Shown one piece after another: positions 57,687 through 64,000 of a DNA stretch of 64,000 nucleotides. Numbering within the stretch: position 1 is the first letter of the stretch; the number at the start of each line of letters is the position of its first letter. Source of the stretch: an uncultured Psychrosphaera sp. (GTDB lineage: Bacteria; Pseudomonadota; Gammaproteobacteria; Enterobacterales; Alteromonadaceae); NCBI RefSeq assembly GCF_947500655.1, contig NZ_CANMSK010000019.1:19929-83928 (forward strand), in the 5' to 3' direction. The notes beneath the pieces were generated by a model. The model saw only the letters and a program-made list of their open reading frames with translations, did no database searches and was not told the DNA's origin. Made by a program: the position numbers and the translations under genes.

Positions 57687-59034
57687 ATGTTGGCAATTAA
57701 ACACGCGGCACCGCTTTGGCATTGTCGCTTTTTTTGTTTATACGAGCCTATTTATATTTGTTTTGTGCTGTGCATTTTGGCCTAACTCCGTACTTGCAAG
57801 CTCGGCAGTTTCAACCTCTGCACTTTCAACTTCAATAACGGCTGAGTCTATTGAGAGTAAAAAGCTAGATGAAAATCCAAATGTTTATTTTTATGCTTGG
57901 GGTGGTGACGCTCAGATCAACGCTTATATTCAATGGGCTGCAAAGCAAGTTCAAGCTAAGTACAATATCAATTTACACCACGTAAAACTCAGCGATACCA
58001 GTGAAGCGGTAAGCCGAGTTTTAGCTGAAAAATCAGCTGGTAATAACCATAAAGGCAGCGTTGATTTAGTTTGGATAAATGGCGCTAACTTTGCCACCAT
58101 GAGTGAGCATTCATTATTATTACCTAACTGGGCAAATAAATTACCTAATTTCAAATATACAGATCCCAAGAATAACCCAGCAGTCACCTTTGACTTTGGT
58201 ATTCCAACGAAAGGGATGGAAGCGCCCTGGGGACAAGCATCCCTTACCTTTTATTACGACAACCTTGCTATTGATGGTTCAGCCAATAATCAATTGCCAA
58301 CGACATTAGATCAGTTACTAAAGTGGAGCGCTAAGCATCCTGGACGTTTCAGCTACCCAAAACCACCTGATTATTTAGGCATGAGCTTTTTAAAATATGC
58401 GTTAGTGGTCTTGCATGAAAAAAGTGATGAAAAAATAAAAGCACAATTAAACCAAGTGGCTAACGAACAAAATAGCAAACTAGTGCTAACGCCATTGTGG
58501 GATTTCTTAAATCAATTACACCCTACATTGTGGCGACACGGCCAGCATTTTATGCAAAGTGGCGCACAAATGCGCCGTTTAGTAGATGACACAGAGTTAA
58601 GCTTAGCCTTTACTTTTTCTGCTCCAGAAGTTCCTGCTGCTGTTCAACGTTTTGATTTGCCAAAGAGTATTCGCAGTTACGCTATGGAGGATGGCAGCTT
58701 AAGTAATACACATTTTGTGGCAATTCCTTATAACGCCAGCCAACCTAAAGCAGCGCAGCTAGTCGCTAACTTTCTATTAAGCCCAGAAGCACAAGCCCAC
58801 AAACAAACGCCGAGTGTTTGGGGCGATAAAAGCGTAATTATTCCAACAACATTAAGCCCAGAGCAACAAGCTTTATTTAAAACCCAAACGCCACATCCAA
58901 GTGCATTACCGTTTAACAGTATTAAACGGACTTTGAGCGAGCCTCATCCAAGCTGGGTTGAAGCAATCTTAACAGGTTGGCAATCTCGTTATGGCGTTAG
59001 GCTTTTGGAGGCAAGCAATGAGCATGACTCCTAA
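57673..59034 (+). CDS. ynjB: YnjB-like ABC transporter substrate-binding protein
   Basis: A 453-residue extracytoplasmic solute-binding protein of the YnjB family (PotD/ThiB/Fbp superfamily), with a signal or anchor segment at about 17-42. Characteristic stretches are VYFYAWGGDAQINAYIQWA, DLVWINGANFATM, GIPTKGMEAPWGQASLTFYYD and the C-terminal PSWVEAILTGWQSRYGV. It delivers the substrate to the permease encoded next, overlapping by 17 bp. The ligand of YnjB is not established; the superfamily includes thiamine, polyamine and ferric-iron binders. The start at 57673 follows GGGACTTAA inside the DUF547 gene. Confidence 0.9.
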   Translation: MPLTRCWQLNTRHRFGIVAFFVYTSLFIFVLCCAFWPNSVLASSAVSTSALSTSITAESIESKKLDENPNVYFYAWGGDAQINAYIQWAAKQVQAKYNINLHHVKLSDTSEAVSRVLAEKSAGNNHKGSVDLVWINGANFATMSEHSLLLPNWANKLPNFKYTDPKNNPAVTFDFGIPTKGMEAPWGQASLTFYYDNLAIDGSANNQLPTTLDQLLKWSAKHPGRFSYPKPPDYLGMSFLKYALVVLHEKSDEKIKAQLNQVANEQNSKLVLTPLWDFLNQLHPTLWRHGQHFMQSGAQMRRLVDDTELSLAFTFSAPEVPAAVQRFDLPKSIRSYAMEDGSLSNTHFVAIPYNASQPKAAQLVANFLLSPEAQAHKQTPSVWGDKSVIIPTTLSPEQQALFKTQTPHPSALPFNSIKRTLSEPHPSWVEAILTGWQSRYGVRLLEASNEHDS

Positions 59035-60739
59035 CATCAAGCCTGACTTGTTTACCCGTATTGTAAAATTCAGTCCGCGTTTTTTACTGGCATTATTAAT
59101 ATTGCCGGTATTAGGTGGGCTGATAAGTGTATTGCTTCCTGCCTTTGGTTGGGCGCCAGCACTTAGTCAGTATAGTTTTAATTTACAAGGTTTCTCAGAA
59201 TTATGGTTAACACCTGGCATAGGTAAAATGGTGATATTGAGTATCGTCACTGGATTAGTCAGTACCTTACTTGCCTTTGTTATTACGTTAATGATCTTAG
59301 CGTCTTTTTTTAACAGCCCTTGGCTTAACCGTATTCAGCATTTACTTAGCCCTATTCTCGTTATTCCTCATGCCGCTGCAGCTATTGCCGTTGGATTTTT
59401 AATTGCGCCCTCGGGCATGTTTTCACGTTTATTATCACCTTGGTTAACCGGATGGGAATTAGCGCCAAATGGCATGTTTCCACATGATCCTTACGGCATC
59501 AGTATTATTTTAGGCTTAACACTAAAAGAGTTACCATTTTTATTGTTAATGGCCCTTGGCGTATTGGCTCAACCAGAACTTGGCAAAAAATTACGCCAGC
59601 AGCATAAGGTCGCACTTAACTTAGGTTATTGTCCTATGACCGCCTTTTTTAAAGTTGTATTACCGAGTTTGTATCCACTGTTAAAGCTCCCTACATTAGC
59701 TGTGTTAGCTTATGCGAGTGCTAACGTTGAAATGCCATTAATACTCGGACCAAACACACCGCCGACTCTTGCAGTTGCAATTATGCATTGGTTTAGTGAT
59801 GTTGACTTAAATTTACGTATTAAAGCTTCCGCTGGCGCTTTATTACAATTATTGGTTACCGGTGGTTTACTTGCGTTATGGGTTGGCGGCGAAAAAACTA
59901 TTAAGCATTTTTTCTCCCATTTACTCACTAATGGTGAACGTGAGTACGGAGGTGTTTTTTGGCAAAAATTAACAGGACTAATCACCGCCTTAGTGATTGG
60001 CTTTATAATATTGGCATTAATTGGCTTAGTAATGTGGTCGGTTGCTGGATTTTGGCGCTTCCCTGCGGCTATGCCAGATCAATTTGTATTATCACATTTT
60101 CAAAATGCAATGATGCAAATGAGCGAGCCATTATTTAATAGTTTAGTGATTGGTGTGATAACTACTGCATTGGCTATTATCTTGGCTTTATTATGTTTAG
60201 AGGCTGAACAACTGACTGGCAAAAACGTATCTCGGTTTATTAGTTTAGTTATTTATTTGCCGTTATTAGTGCCTAGCATAGCGTTTTTATTTGGTTTGGT
60301 ATGGTTACAACAATTAATCAATAACCAAGCTACGTTTACACATGTGGTTTTTACTCATTTGTTATTTGTTTTACCTTATGTGTTTTTGTCACTAACCAGT
60401 AGTTACAGACGTTTAGATCCTCGTTTTGCACATGTAGCAGCAAGCCTTGGAACGACACCTGGAAACGTTTTTTTAAAAGTGAAACTGCCACAGTTATTTG
60501 CGCCAATATTAATTGCAGCAGCATTAGGTTTAGCCATTAGCTTTGGCCAATATTTACCAACATTACTGGCTGGCGGTGGACGTATTAGCACCATCACAAC
60601 GGAAGCGGTAACATTGGCAAATGGTGCCAGCAGACGCACCAGTGCGGTTTATGCAATCATACAAATGGCATTGCCACTAATTGGATTTATACTCGCTTGG
60701 ATATTACCAAAGTACTTCTTTAAAAGTGCACGTCGATGA
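59018..60739 (+). CDS. ynjC: YnjC-like ABC permease with two fused halves
   Basis: About 573 residues from ATG 59018, chosen because GGAGG lies six bases upstream; an ATG at 58991 precedes that ribosome-binding site. It contains two binding-protein-dependent-transport domains in tandem, each with six membrane segments and an EAA loop (GYCPMTAFFKVVLPSLYPLL in the first half, LGTTPGNVFLKVKLPQLFAP in the second). This is the fused architecture of YnjC, ThiP and FbpB. It forms the inner-membrane channel with YnjB and YnjD. It overlaps ynjB by 17 bp and is followed 41 bp later by the ATPase gene. Confidence 0.92.
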   Translation: MSMTPNIKPDLFTRIVKFSPRFLLALLILPVLGGLISVLLPAFGWAPALSQYSFNLQGFSELWLTPGIGKMVILSIVTGLVSTLLAFVITLMILASFFNSPWLNRIQHLLSPILVIPHAAAAIAVGFLIAPSGMFSRLLSPWLTGWELAPNGMFPHDPYGISIILGLTLKELPFLLLMALGVLAQPELGKKLRQQHKVALNLGYCPMTAFFKVVLPSLYPLLKLPTLAVLAYASANVEMPLILGPNTPPTLAVAIMHWFSDVDLNLRIKASAGALLQLLVTGGLLALWVGGEKTIKHFFSHLLTNGEREYGGVFWQKLTGLITALVIGFIILALIGLVMWSVAGFWRFPAAMPDQFVLSHFQNAMMQMSEPLFNSLVIGVITTALAIILALLCLEAEQLTGKNVSRFISLVIYLPLLVPSIAFLFGLVWLQQLINNQATFTHVVFTHLLFVLPYVFLSLTSSYRRLDPRFAHVAASLGTTPGNVFLKVKLPQLFAPILIAAALGLAISFGQYLPTLLAGGGRISTITTEAVTLANGASRRTSAVYAIIQMALPLIGFILAWILPKYFFKSARR

Positions 60740-60780
60740 AAGCACAGCTAGTTAACATTTTAAGATTAAAGGTTTTTTAA

Positions 60781-61425
60781 ATGCAAACCTCTGTATTAGA
60801 GATCAAAAATTTAGAGTTGTTTCGTCAAGAACAATTATTACTTAGCTTAAATGAGCAAGTAAATGGCGGTGAAATATTAACAATCATGGGACCGTCTGGC
60901 AGTGGTAAATCGAGTTTATTAAACTGGTTAACGGGCACACTTGCTAATGAATTTCACGCTACAGGTGAAGTATTGCTGAACAATCAAAACGTCAGTAACT
61001 TGCCCGCTCACTTACGCCATATTGGCGTGTTATACCAAGACGCACTATTATTTTCACACTTAACCGTGGCTGGAAATATTGAGTTTGCGATGCCTAAATG
61101 CGATAAAAAACTACGTAAACAAAAAGTAGAACAGGCGCTTGAACAAGTTGGCTTAGCTGGTATGGCTGAACGTCATCCAGATAATTTATCTGGTGGGCAG
61201 CAAGCCCGAGTTGCCTTATTAAGAATGTTATTAAGTGAGCCAAAAGCAATTTTATTAGATGAACCTTTTAGTAAGCTGGACACTCAATTACGTGTCGATA
61301 CGCGTAAGTTAGTGTTTGATCTCATTCGTGAACATAAACTACCTGCAATTATGGTAACCCACGATCATAGCGATGCTGAAGCGGCGCAAGGTAAAATCAT
61401 AACGCTGCAGTCGCAGGGGCATTAA
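60781..61425 (+). CDS. ynjD: YnjD-like ABC transporter ATPase
   Basis: At 214 residues this is a short, complete ABC ATPase. It has Walker A GPSGSGKSSL (about 38-47), the Q-loop in LYQDALLFSHLTV, signature LSGGQQARVALLRML, Walker B AILLDEPFSKLD and switch His in MVTHDHSD. It lacks the C-terminal regulatory (TOBE) domain of PotA/FbpC, as does E. coli YnjD. AAAGG precedes the ATG. It energises the YnjB/YnjC importer encoded immediately upstream. The next gene, ynjF-like, starts 25 bp later, reproducing the ynjB-C-D-F association seen in E. coli, where ynjE lies between. Confidence 0.93.
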   Translation: MQTSVLEIKNLELFRQEQLLLSLNEQVNGGEILTIMGPSGSGKSSLLNWLTGTLANEFHATGEVLLNNQNVSNLPAHLRHIGVLYQDALLFSHLTVAGNIEFAMPKCDKKLRKQKVEQALEQVGLAGMAERHPDNLSGGQQARVALLRMLLSEPKAILLDEPFSKLDTQLRVDTRKLVFDLIREHKLPAIMVTHDHSDAEAAQGKIITLQSQGH

Positions 61426-61450
61426 TAAGAGCTATTTACAAGAGAAGTAC

Positions 61451-62092
61451 ATGTTAGATAAATTTATTACACCAGTTATCAAACCAATATTAATTCCGGT
61501 TGTGAGCTTATTACACAAACGTGGCGTGACTGCGGATCAACTTACAGTGCTAGGTTTTTTAATTGGTATGTTGGCTTTGCCATTATTAGCCTTTGAATTA
61601 TGGTACGGCGCGCTTGTCGCTATTATTTTCAACCGTATTTTTGATGGATTAGATGGTGCCCTCGCCCGCTACGCAAACCAGAGCTCTAGTGCAGGTGGTT
61701 ACTTAGATATCACGTTAGACTTTTTGTTTTATGCTGCCGTTCCCCTTGGTTTTATTTTGGCAAACCCTGAACAAAATGCAGTGGCAGGTTCTATCTTACT
61801 CGCCACCTTTATTGGAACGGGATCAAGCTTTTTAGCTTTTGCTATTTCCGCCGAAAAATTCAAATTAGAAAAACCGCAATTTAAGTACAAAAGCTTTTAT
61901 TACTTAAATGGCTTAGCCGAAGGCACTGAAACTATCGCATTATTTATTGCTTTTTGTATTTGGCCACAGCATTTTGTTTTGTTAGCCAGTATTTTTGCAG
62001 TGCTGTGTGCGATTACTATATTCACTCGTATTCACAGCGGTTATCACACACTTAAGCAGCAAGAAGAAGCAACTAAGGTAGCAAATGACTAA
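61451..62092 (+). CDS. ynjF: CDP-alcohol phosphatidyltransferase family protein (YnjF-like)
   Basis: A 213-residue, five-to-six-helix membrane enzyme with the exact family signature DG-x2-AR-x8-G-x3-D-x3-D, here as DGALARYANQ...G...D...D beginning at about residue 64. All eight motif residues are present, so it should be active in moving a phospho-alcohol between CDP and an acceptor. The acceptor is unknown for YnjF. Its conserved link to an importer suggests it may modify the imported alcohol or a lipid tied to it (inference). AGAGAAG precedes the ATG. It overlaps the desaturase-family gene by 8 bp. Confidence 0.9.
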   Translation: MLDKFITPVIKPILIPVVSLLHKRGVTADQLTVLGFLIGMLALPLLAFELWYGALVAIIFNRIFDGLDGALARYANQSSSAGGYLDITLDFLFYAAVPLGFILANPEQNAVAGSILLATFIGTGSSFLAFAISAEKFKLEKPQFKYKSFYYLNGLAEGTETIALFIAFCIWPQHFVLLASIFAVLCAITIFTRIHSGYHTLKQQEEATKVAND

Positions 62093-62888
62093 CGAAGTAT
62101 GGTGGCGACTTGGGTTCTTTTTTAGCGTTCTAGTAATTATGATGTTACTTGAATGGCGACTGCCTGCACGCCAATCCCCGATTAAAAATACTAAACGTTG
62201 GCTGGCTAATTTTGGCTTAGTATTTACCTCATCATTGTTTGCAAGATTAGTTATTCCAATTGGCTTAACCGCAGTTGCGTTGTACAACGCAGAGCAGAGC
62301 ATAGGTTTATTCAATCAATTACAGCTGACGCTGGATATTCCAAGTTGGTTAATTATTGTTTTGAGTCTGCTGCTGTTAGATATCTTAATTTATTGGCAAC
62401 ACAGGTTATTCCATAAAGTGCCTTTGTTGTGGCGTTTACATAAAGTACATCACGCCGATGCCCATGTAGATACCAGCACAGGTCTGCGCTTTCATCCAAT
62501 TGAAATTGTTATTAGCATAGTGGTAAAGTTTGTTGCAGTAACTGCATTAGGCGTTCCTGCCATTGCAGTGCTTATATTTGAAATAACATTAAACGGCTTG
62601 GCGTTATTCAACCACGCCAACATACGCTTACCTGATGCCATAGAGAAGCCGCTACGACTAATATTGATGACTCAAATATTACATCGTATTCATCACAGTC
62701 AAATTGTTAACGAAACCAACTCAAATTATGGTTTTAGTGTTATTTGGTGGGATAAACTGTTTGGTAGTTATAAAGATAGCGCGACTAAAACCGATGACAA
62801 ACTCGACATTGGCTTAATTGAATACCCTCAAGCCAAACAAAACGCCTCACTCCTAGGCTTATTGATCATGCCGTTTAAGAAAAAGTAG
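62085..62888 (+). CDS. Sterol desaturase/fatty-acid hydroxylase family protein
   Basis: A 267-residue membrane protein with four or so hydrophobic segments and the full set of di-iron histidine motifs: HRLFH (about 106-110), LHKVHHAD (about 118-125), RFHPIE and HRIHHSQ (about 203-209). It should use O2 to hydroxylate or desaturate a lipid or sterol-like substrate; the specific reaction is unknown. It overlaps ynjF by 8 bp and ends the eight-gene operon. No terminator is obvious behind it, and the tRNA-Asp repeat region begins about 30 bp later on the other strand. Confidence 0.9.
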   Translation: MTNEVWWRLGFFFSVLVIMMLLEWRLPARQSPIKNTKRWLANFGLVFTSSLFARLVIPIGLTAVALYNAEQSIGLFNQLQLTLDIPSWLIIVLSLLLLDILIYWQHRLFHKVPLLWRLHKVHHADAHVDTSTGLRFHPIEIVISIVVKFVAVTALGVPAIAVLIFEITLNGLALFNHANIRLPDAIEKPLRLILMTQILHRIHHSQIVNETNSNYGFSVIWWDKLFGSYKDSATKTDDKLDIGLIEYPQAKQNASLLGLLIMPFKKK

Positions 62889-62916
62889 CAAAGACTATAT
62901 CTTCAAGGTCAAAGAA

Positions 62917-63070
62917 GCCGAACCAACTGAACTACCGCTTCGAAAAATAGGTGGTACGTTTGTTGAAGATGGCGGAATTAGCAAAAAATCATGAATAAAA
63001 ATGGAACTAATTGAGAATTATTTAAAAACTAAAGGGAAATATTAAAAACAAGAGGATAACTTGGAACTAA
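62917..63070 (-). repeat. Decayed tRNA-Asp repeat units
   Basis: At 62917-62975 the sequence matches the 5' part, spacer and CCA end (TGGCGGAA) of the pseudo-tRNA units downstream with many changes. The rest (63040-63070) resembles the tail of the 116-bp repeats. It is the most degraded end of the array. Confidence 0.65.
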
Positions 63071-63186
63071 TGGCGGAACGGACGAGACTCAGGCTTTTTA
63101 TATAAAAAGTGCGACTACGTCGCGAGTTCTTTCGCAACTGAATACTTATATAGTATGTTTAATATTAGGAGATAACTAGGAAATAA
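63071..63186 (-). repeat. 116-bp rtT-like repeat B with tRNA-Asp 3' end
   Basis: It begins on the plus strand with TGGCGGAACGGACGAGACTC, the complement of the last 20 nt of tRNA-Asp, then an AT-rich stretch, an inverted 11-nt copy of the tRNA T-arm at 63119-63129, and a spacer. It differs from repeat A at two of 116 positions. Confidence 0.9.
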
Positions 63187-63302
63187 TGGCGGAACGGACG
63201 AGACTCAGGCTTTTTATATAAAGAGTGCGACTACGTCGCGAGTTCTTTCGCAACTGAATACTTATAGAGTATGTTTAATATTAGGAGATAACTAGGAAAT
63301 AA
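63187..63302 (-). repeat. 116-bp rtT-like repeat A directly after tRNA-Asp
   Basis: Same structure as repeat B, immediately 3' of the intact tRNA on the transcribed strand. On the minus strand GCGAC-GTA-GTCGC followed by a T-rich run would form a terminator-like hairpin. The inverted T-arm copy is at 63235-63245. Confidence 0.9.
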
Positions 63303-63379
63303 TGGCGGAACGGACGAGACTCGAACTCGCGACCCCCGGCGTGACAGGCCGGTATTCTAACCAACTGAACTACCGCTCC
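63303..63379 (-). tRNA. tRNA-Asp (GTC), intact
   Basis: A 77-nt gene with encoded CCA. On the minus strand: acceptor GGAGCGG/CCGTTCC, D-arm GTTC/GAAT, anticodon arm CCGGC-CTGTCAC-GCCGG with anticodon GTC, T-arm GCGAG-TTCGAGT-CTCGT and discriminator G. It is nearly identical to E. coli tRNA-Asp. It is the only complete functional copy in the window. Confidence 0.97.
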
Positions 63380-63408
63380 GCAGAGGTAGGTTTTACATCC
63401 GTTGAAGA

Positions 63409-63495
63409 TGGCGGAACAAACAAGACTCTAACTCGGAACCCGACCTGACAGGCCGCTGCTCTTCATAAAAGCCGAACCAACTGAACTACCGCTCC
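63409..63495 (-). pseudogene. tRNA-Asp-like pseudogene copy 3
   Basis: An 87-nt tRNA-Asp derivative keeping the acceptor 5' strand, the start of the D-arm, GTC in the anticodon region and the CCA end. The D-loop region is replaced by a longer insert, C56 of the T-loop is changed to A and the T-stem has a mismatch. It is unlikely to fold as a working tRNA. Confidence 0.85.
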
Positions 63496-63524
63496 GCAGT
63501 GGTAGGTTTTACATCCGTTGAAGA

Positions 63525-63611
63525 TGGCGGAACAAACAAGACTCTAACTCGGAACCCGACCTGACAGGCCGCTGCTCTTCATAAAAGCCGAACCAACTGA
63601 ACTACCGCTCC
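63525..63611 (-). pseudogene. tRNA-Asp-like pseudogene copy 2
   Basis: Identical in sequence to the copy at 63409 and exactly 116 bp from it. The 29-bp spacer is the same as that following the intact tRNA (one or two changes). Confidence 0.85.
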
Positions 63612-63640
63612 GCAGTGGTAGGTTTTACATCCGTTGAAGA

Positions 63641-63727
63641 TGGCGGAACAAACAAGACTCTAACTCGAAACCCGACCTGACAGGCCGCTGCTCTTCATAA
63701 AAGCCGAACCAACTGAACTACAGCTCC
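63641..63727 (-). pseudogene. tRNA-Asp-like pseudogene copy 1
   Basis: The third tandem copy, 116 bp from copy 2, with single changes in the T-arm region (TCGAAACC for TCGGAACC on plus) and in the acceptor stem (CAGCTCC for CCGCTCC). Confidence 0.85.
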
Positions 63728-63811
63728 GCAGAAGTAGGTTTTACATCCGTTGAAGATGTGATTAAGGGGGATTAATCAATTTTCGTTGTTTTTAAAATGA
63801 ATTTTCAAAAG

Positions 63812-63926
63812 TGGCGGAACGGACGAGACTCCTGATCTACCAAAAAAAGTGCGACTACGTCGCGAGTTCGCTTTACAAAACAAACACATCTTTCTTATAA
63901 CTTTTATCTAAAATTCAACTCAAAAG
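63812..63926 (-). repeat. 115-bp rtT-like repeat C after the right-edge tRNA-Asp
   Basis: It starts with the same 20-nt tRNA 3' copy and shares the AAAAAGTGCGACTACGTCGCGA core with its inverted T-arm copy (63859-63869). The remaining spacer sequence is unrelated to repeats A and B. Confidence 0.85.
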
Positions 63927-64000
63927 TGGCGGAACGGACGAGACTCGAACTCGCGACCCCCGGCGTGACAGGCCGGTATTCTAACCAACTGAACTACCGC
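63927..64000 (-). tRNA. tRNA-Asp (GTC), 5' end cut by window edge
   Basis: Identical over 74 nt to the intact tRNA-Asp at 63303-63379. Only the first three nucleotides of the acceptor stem lie beyond the window. Anticodon GTC and CCA are present. Confidence 0.95.

Noticed and set aside
57673..59034. Frameshift suspicion at the DUF547/ynjB and ynjB/ynjC overlaps
   Set aside because: Each overlap is short (14-17 bp), each downstream gene has its own ribosome-binding site and each protein is full length.
63071..63302. attL/attR pair of an integrative element at tRNA-Asp
   Set aside because: The 20-nt direct repeats resemble att cores, but they enclose only 96 bp of repeated spacer and no integrase is present in the window.
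63071..63757. CRISPR-like regular spacing of 116 bp
   Set aside because: Repeat and spacer are both conserved and tRNA-derived. There are no short palindromic repeats with unique spacers and no cas genes.

Overview
The window is AT-rich chromosomal DNA from a gammaproteobacterium, most likely a marine member of the Alteromonadales (Colwellia/Thalassotalea/Psychrosphaera-like). This rests on gene order and family content: infA-bpt-aat-trxB next to clpA-clpS-cspD, a GntR-type prpR-prpB-prpC-acnD-prpF cluster, many TonB receptors, a TIGR04219-type outer-membrane protein, an H-NOX sensor and a PL6 polysaccharide lyase. No rRNA, CRISPR array or intact prophage is visible. The only mobile element seen is a decayed IS3 remnant.

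Layout. 1-1772 is the 5' part of a large unknown protein that runs off the left edge. 1955-7521 holds a SIMPL protein, an IS3 relic, a periplasmic class II cAMP phosphodiesterase and a MacA/MacB-like adaptor-permease-ATPase operon. 7688-11908 is an aldehyde/electrophile detoxification cluster (CurA-like reductase, YqhD-like alcohol dehydrogenase, DJ-1/Hsp31-like protein) divergent from a LysR regulator. 12095-20039 carries a DUF4349 lipoprotein, a DsrE protein, a multidomain PL6 lyase lipoprotein, a small lipoprotein, a chemoreceptor and an NTF2-like protein. 20040-20732 is a gene-free stretch rich in hairpins. 20733-25557 has dusC, an ETHE1-rhodanese fusion and a nitric-oxide signalling operon (hybrid kinase, REC-only regulator, H-NOX). 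25701-30970 is an RND efflux pair divergent from a LysR regulator. 31007-37849 is the 2-methylcitrate cycle for propionate, with three identical palindromes that are probable PrpR sites and a perfect 16-bp inverted repeat inside the operon. A plus-strand terminator without a gene near 38200 suggests a small RNA. A TonB receptor follows, then the housekeeping block (trxB, aat, bpt, infA, clpA, clpS, cspD, PilZ), an outer-membrane barrel, and two amidohydrolases of which one has lost its metal-binding HxH.

The most system-like region is 52190-62888, eight co-directional and tightly packed genes: a TonB receptor, a fusion of a VTT (TVP38/DedA-type) membrane domain with a flavin disulfide reductase, a DUF547 protein, a complete YnjBCD-type ABC importer, a YnjF-type CDP-alcohol phosphatidyltransferase and a sterol-desaturase-family di-iron hydroxylase. 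It reads as an outer-to-inner-membrane uptake route coupled to redox and lipid chemistry, for an unknown substrate.

The right end (62917-64000) is a tRNA-Asp locus on the minus strand. It has one intact and one edge-truncated tRNA-Asp(GTC), three nearly identical tandem tRNA-Asp-like pseudogenes, and 115-116-bp repeats each carrying the last 20 nt of the tRNA plus an inverted copy of its T-arm. This resembles in outline the rtT repeats behind E. coli tyrT.
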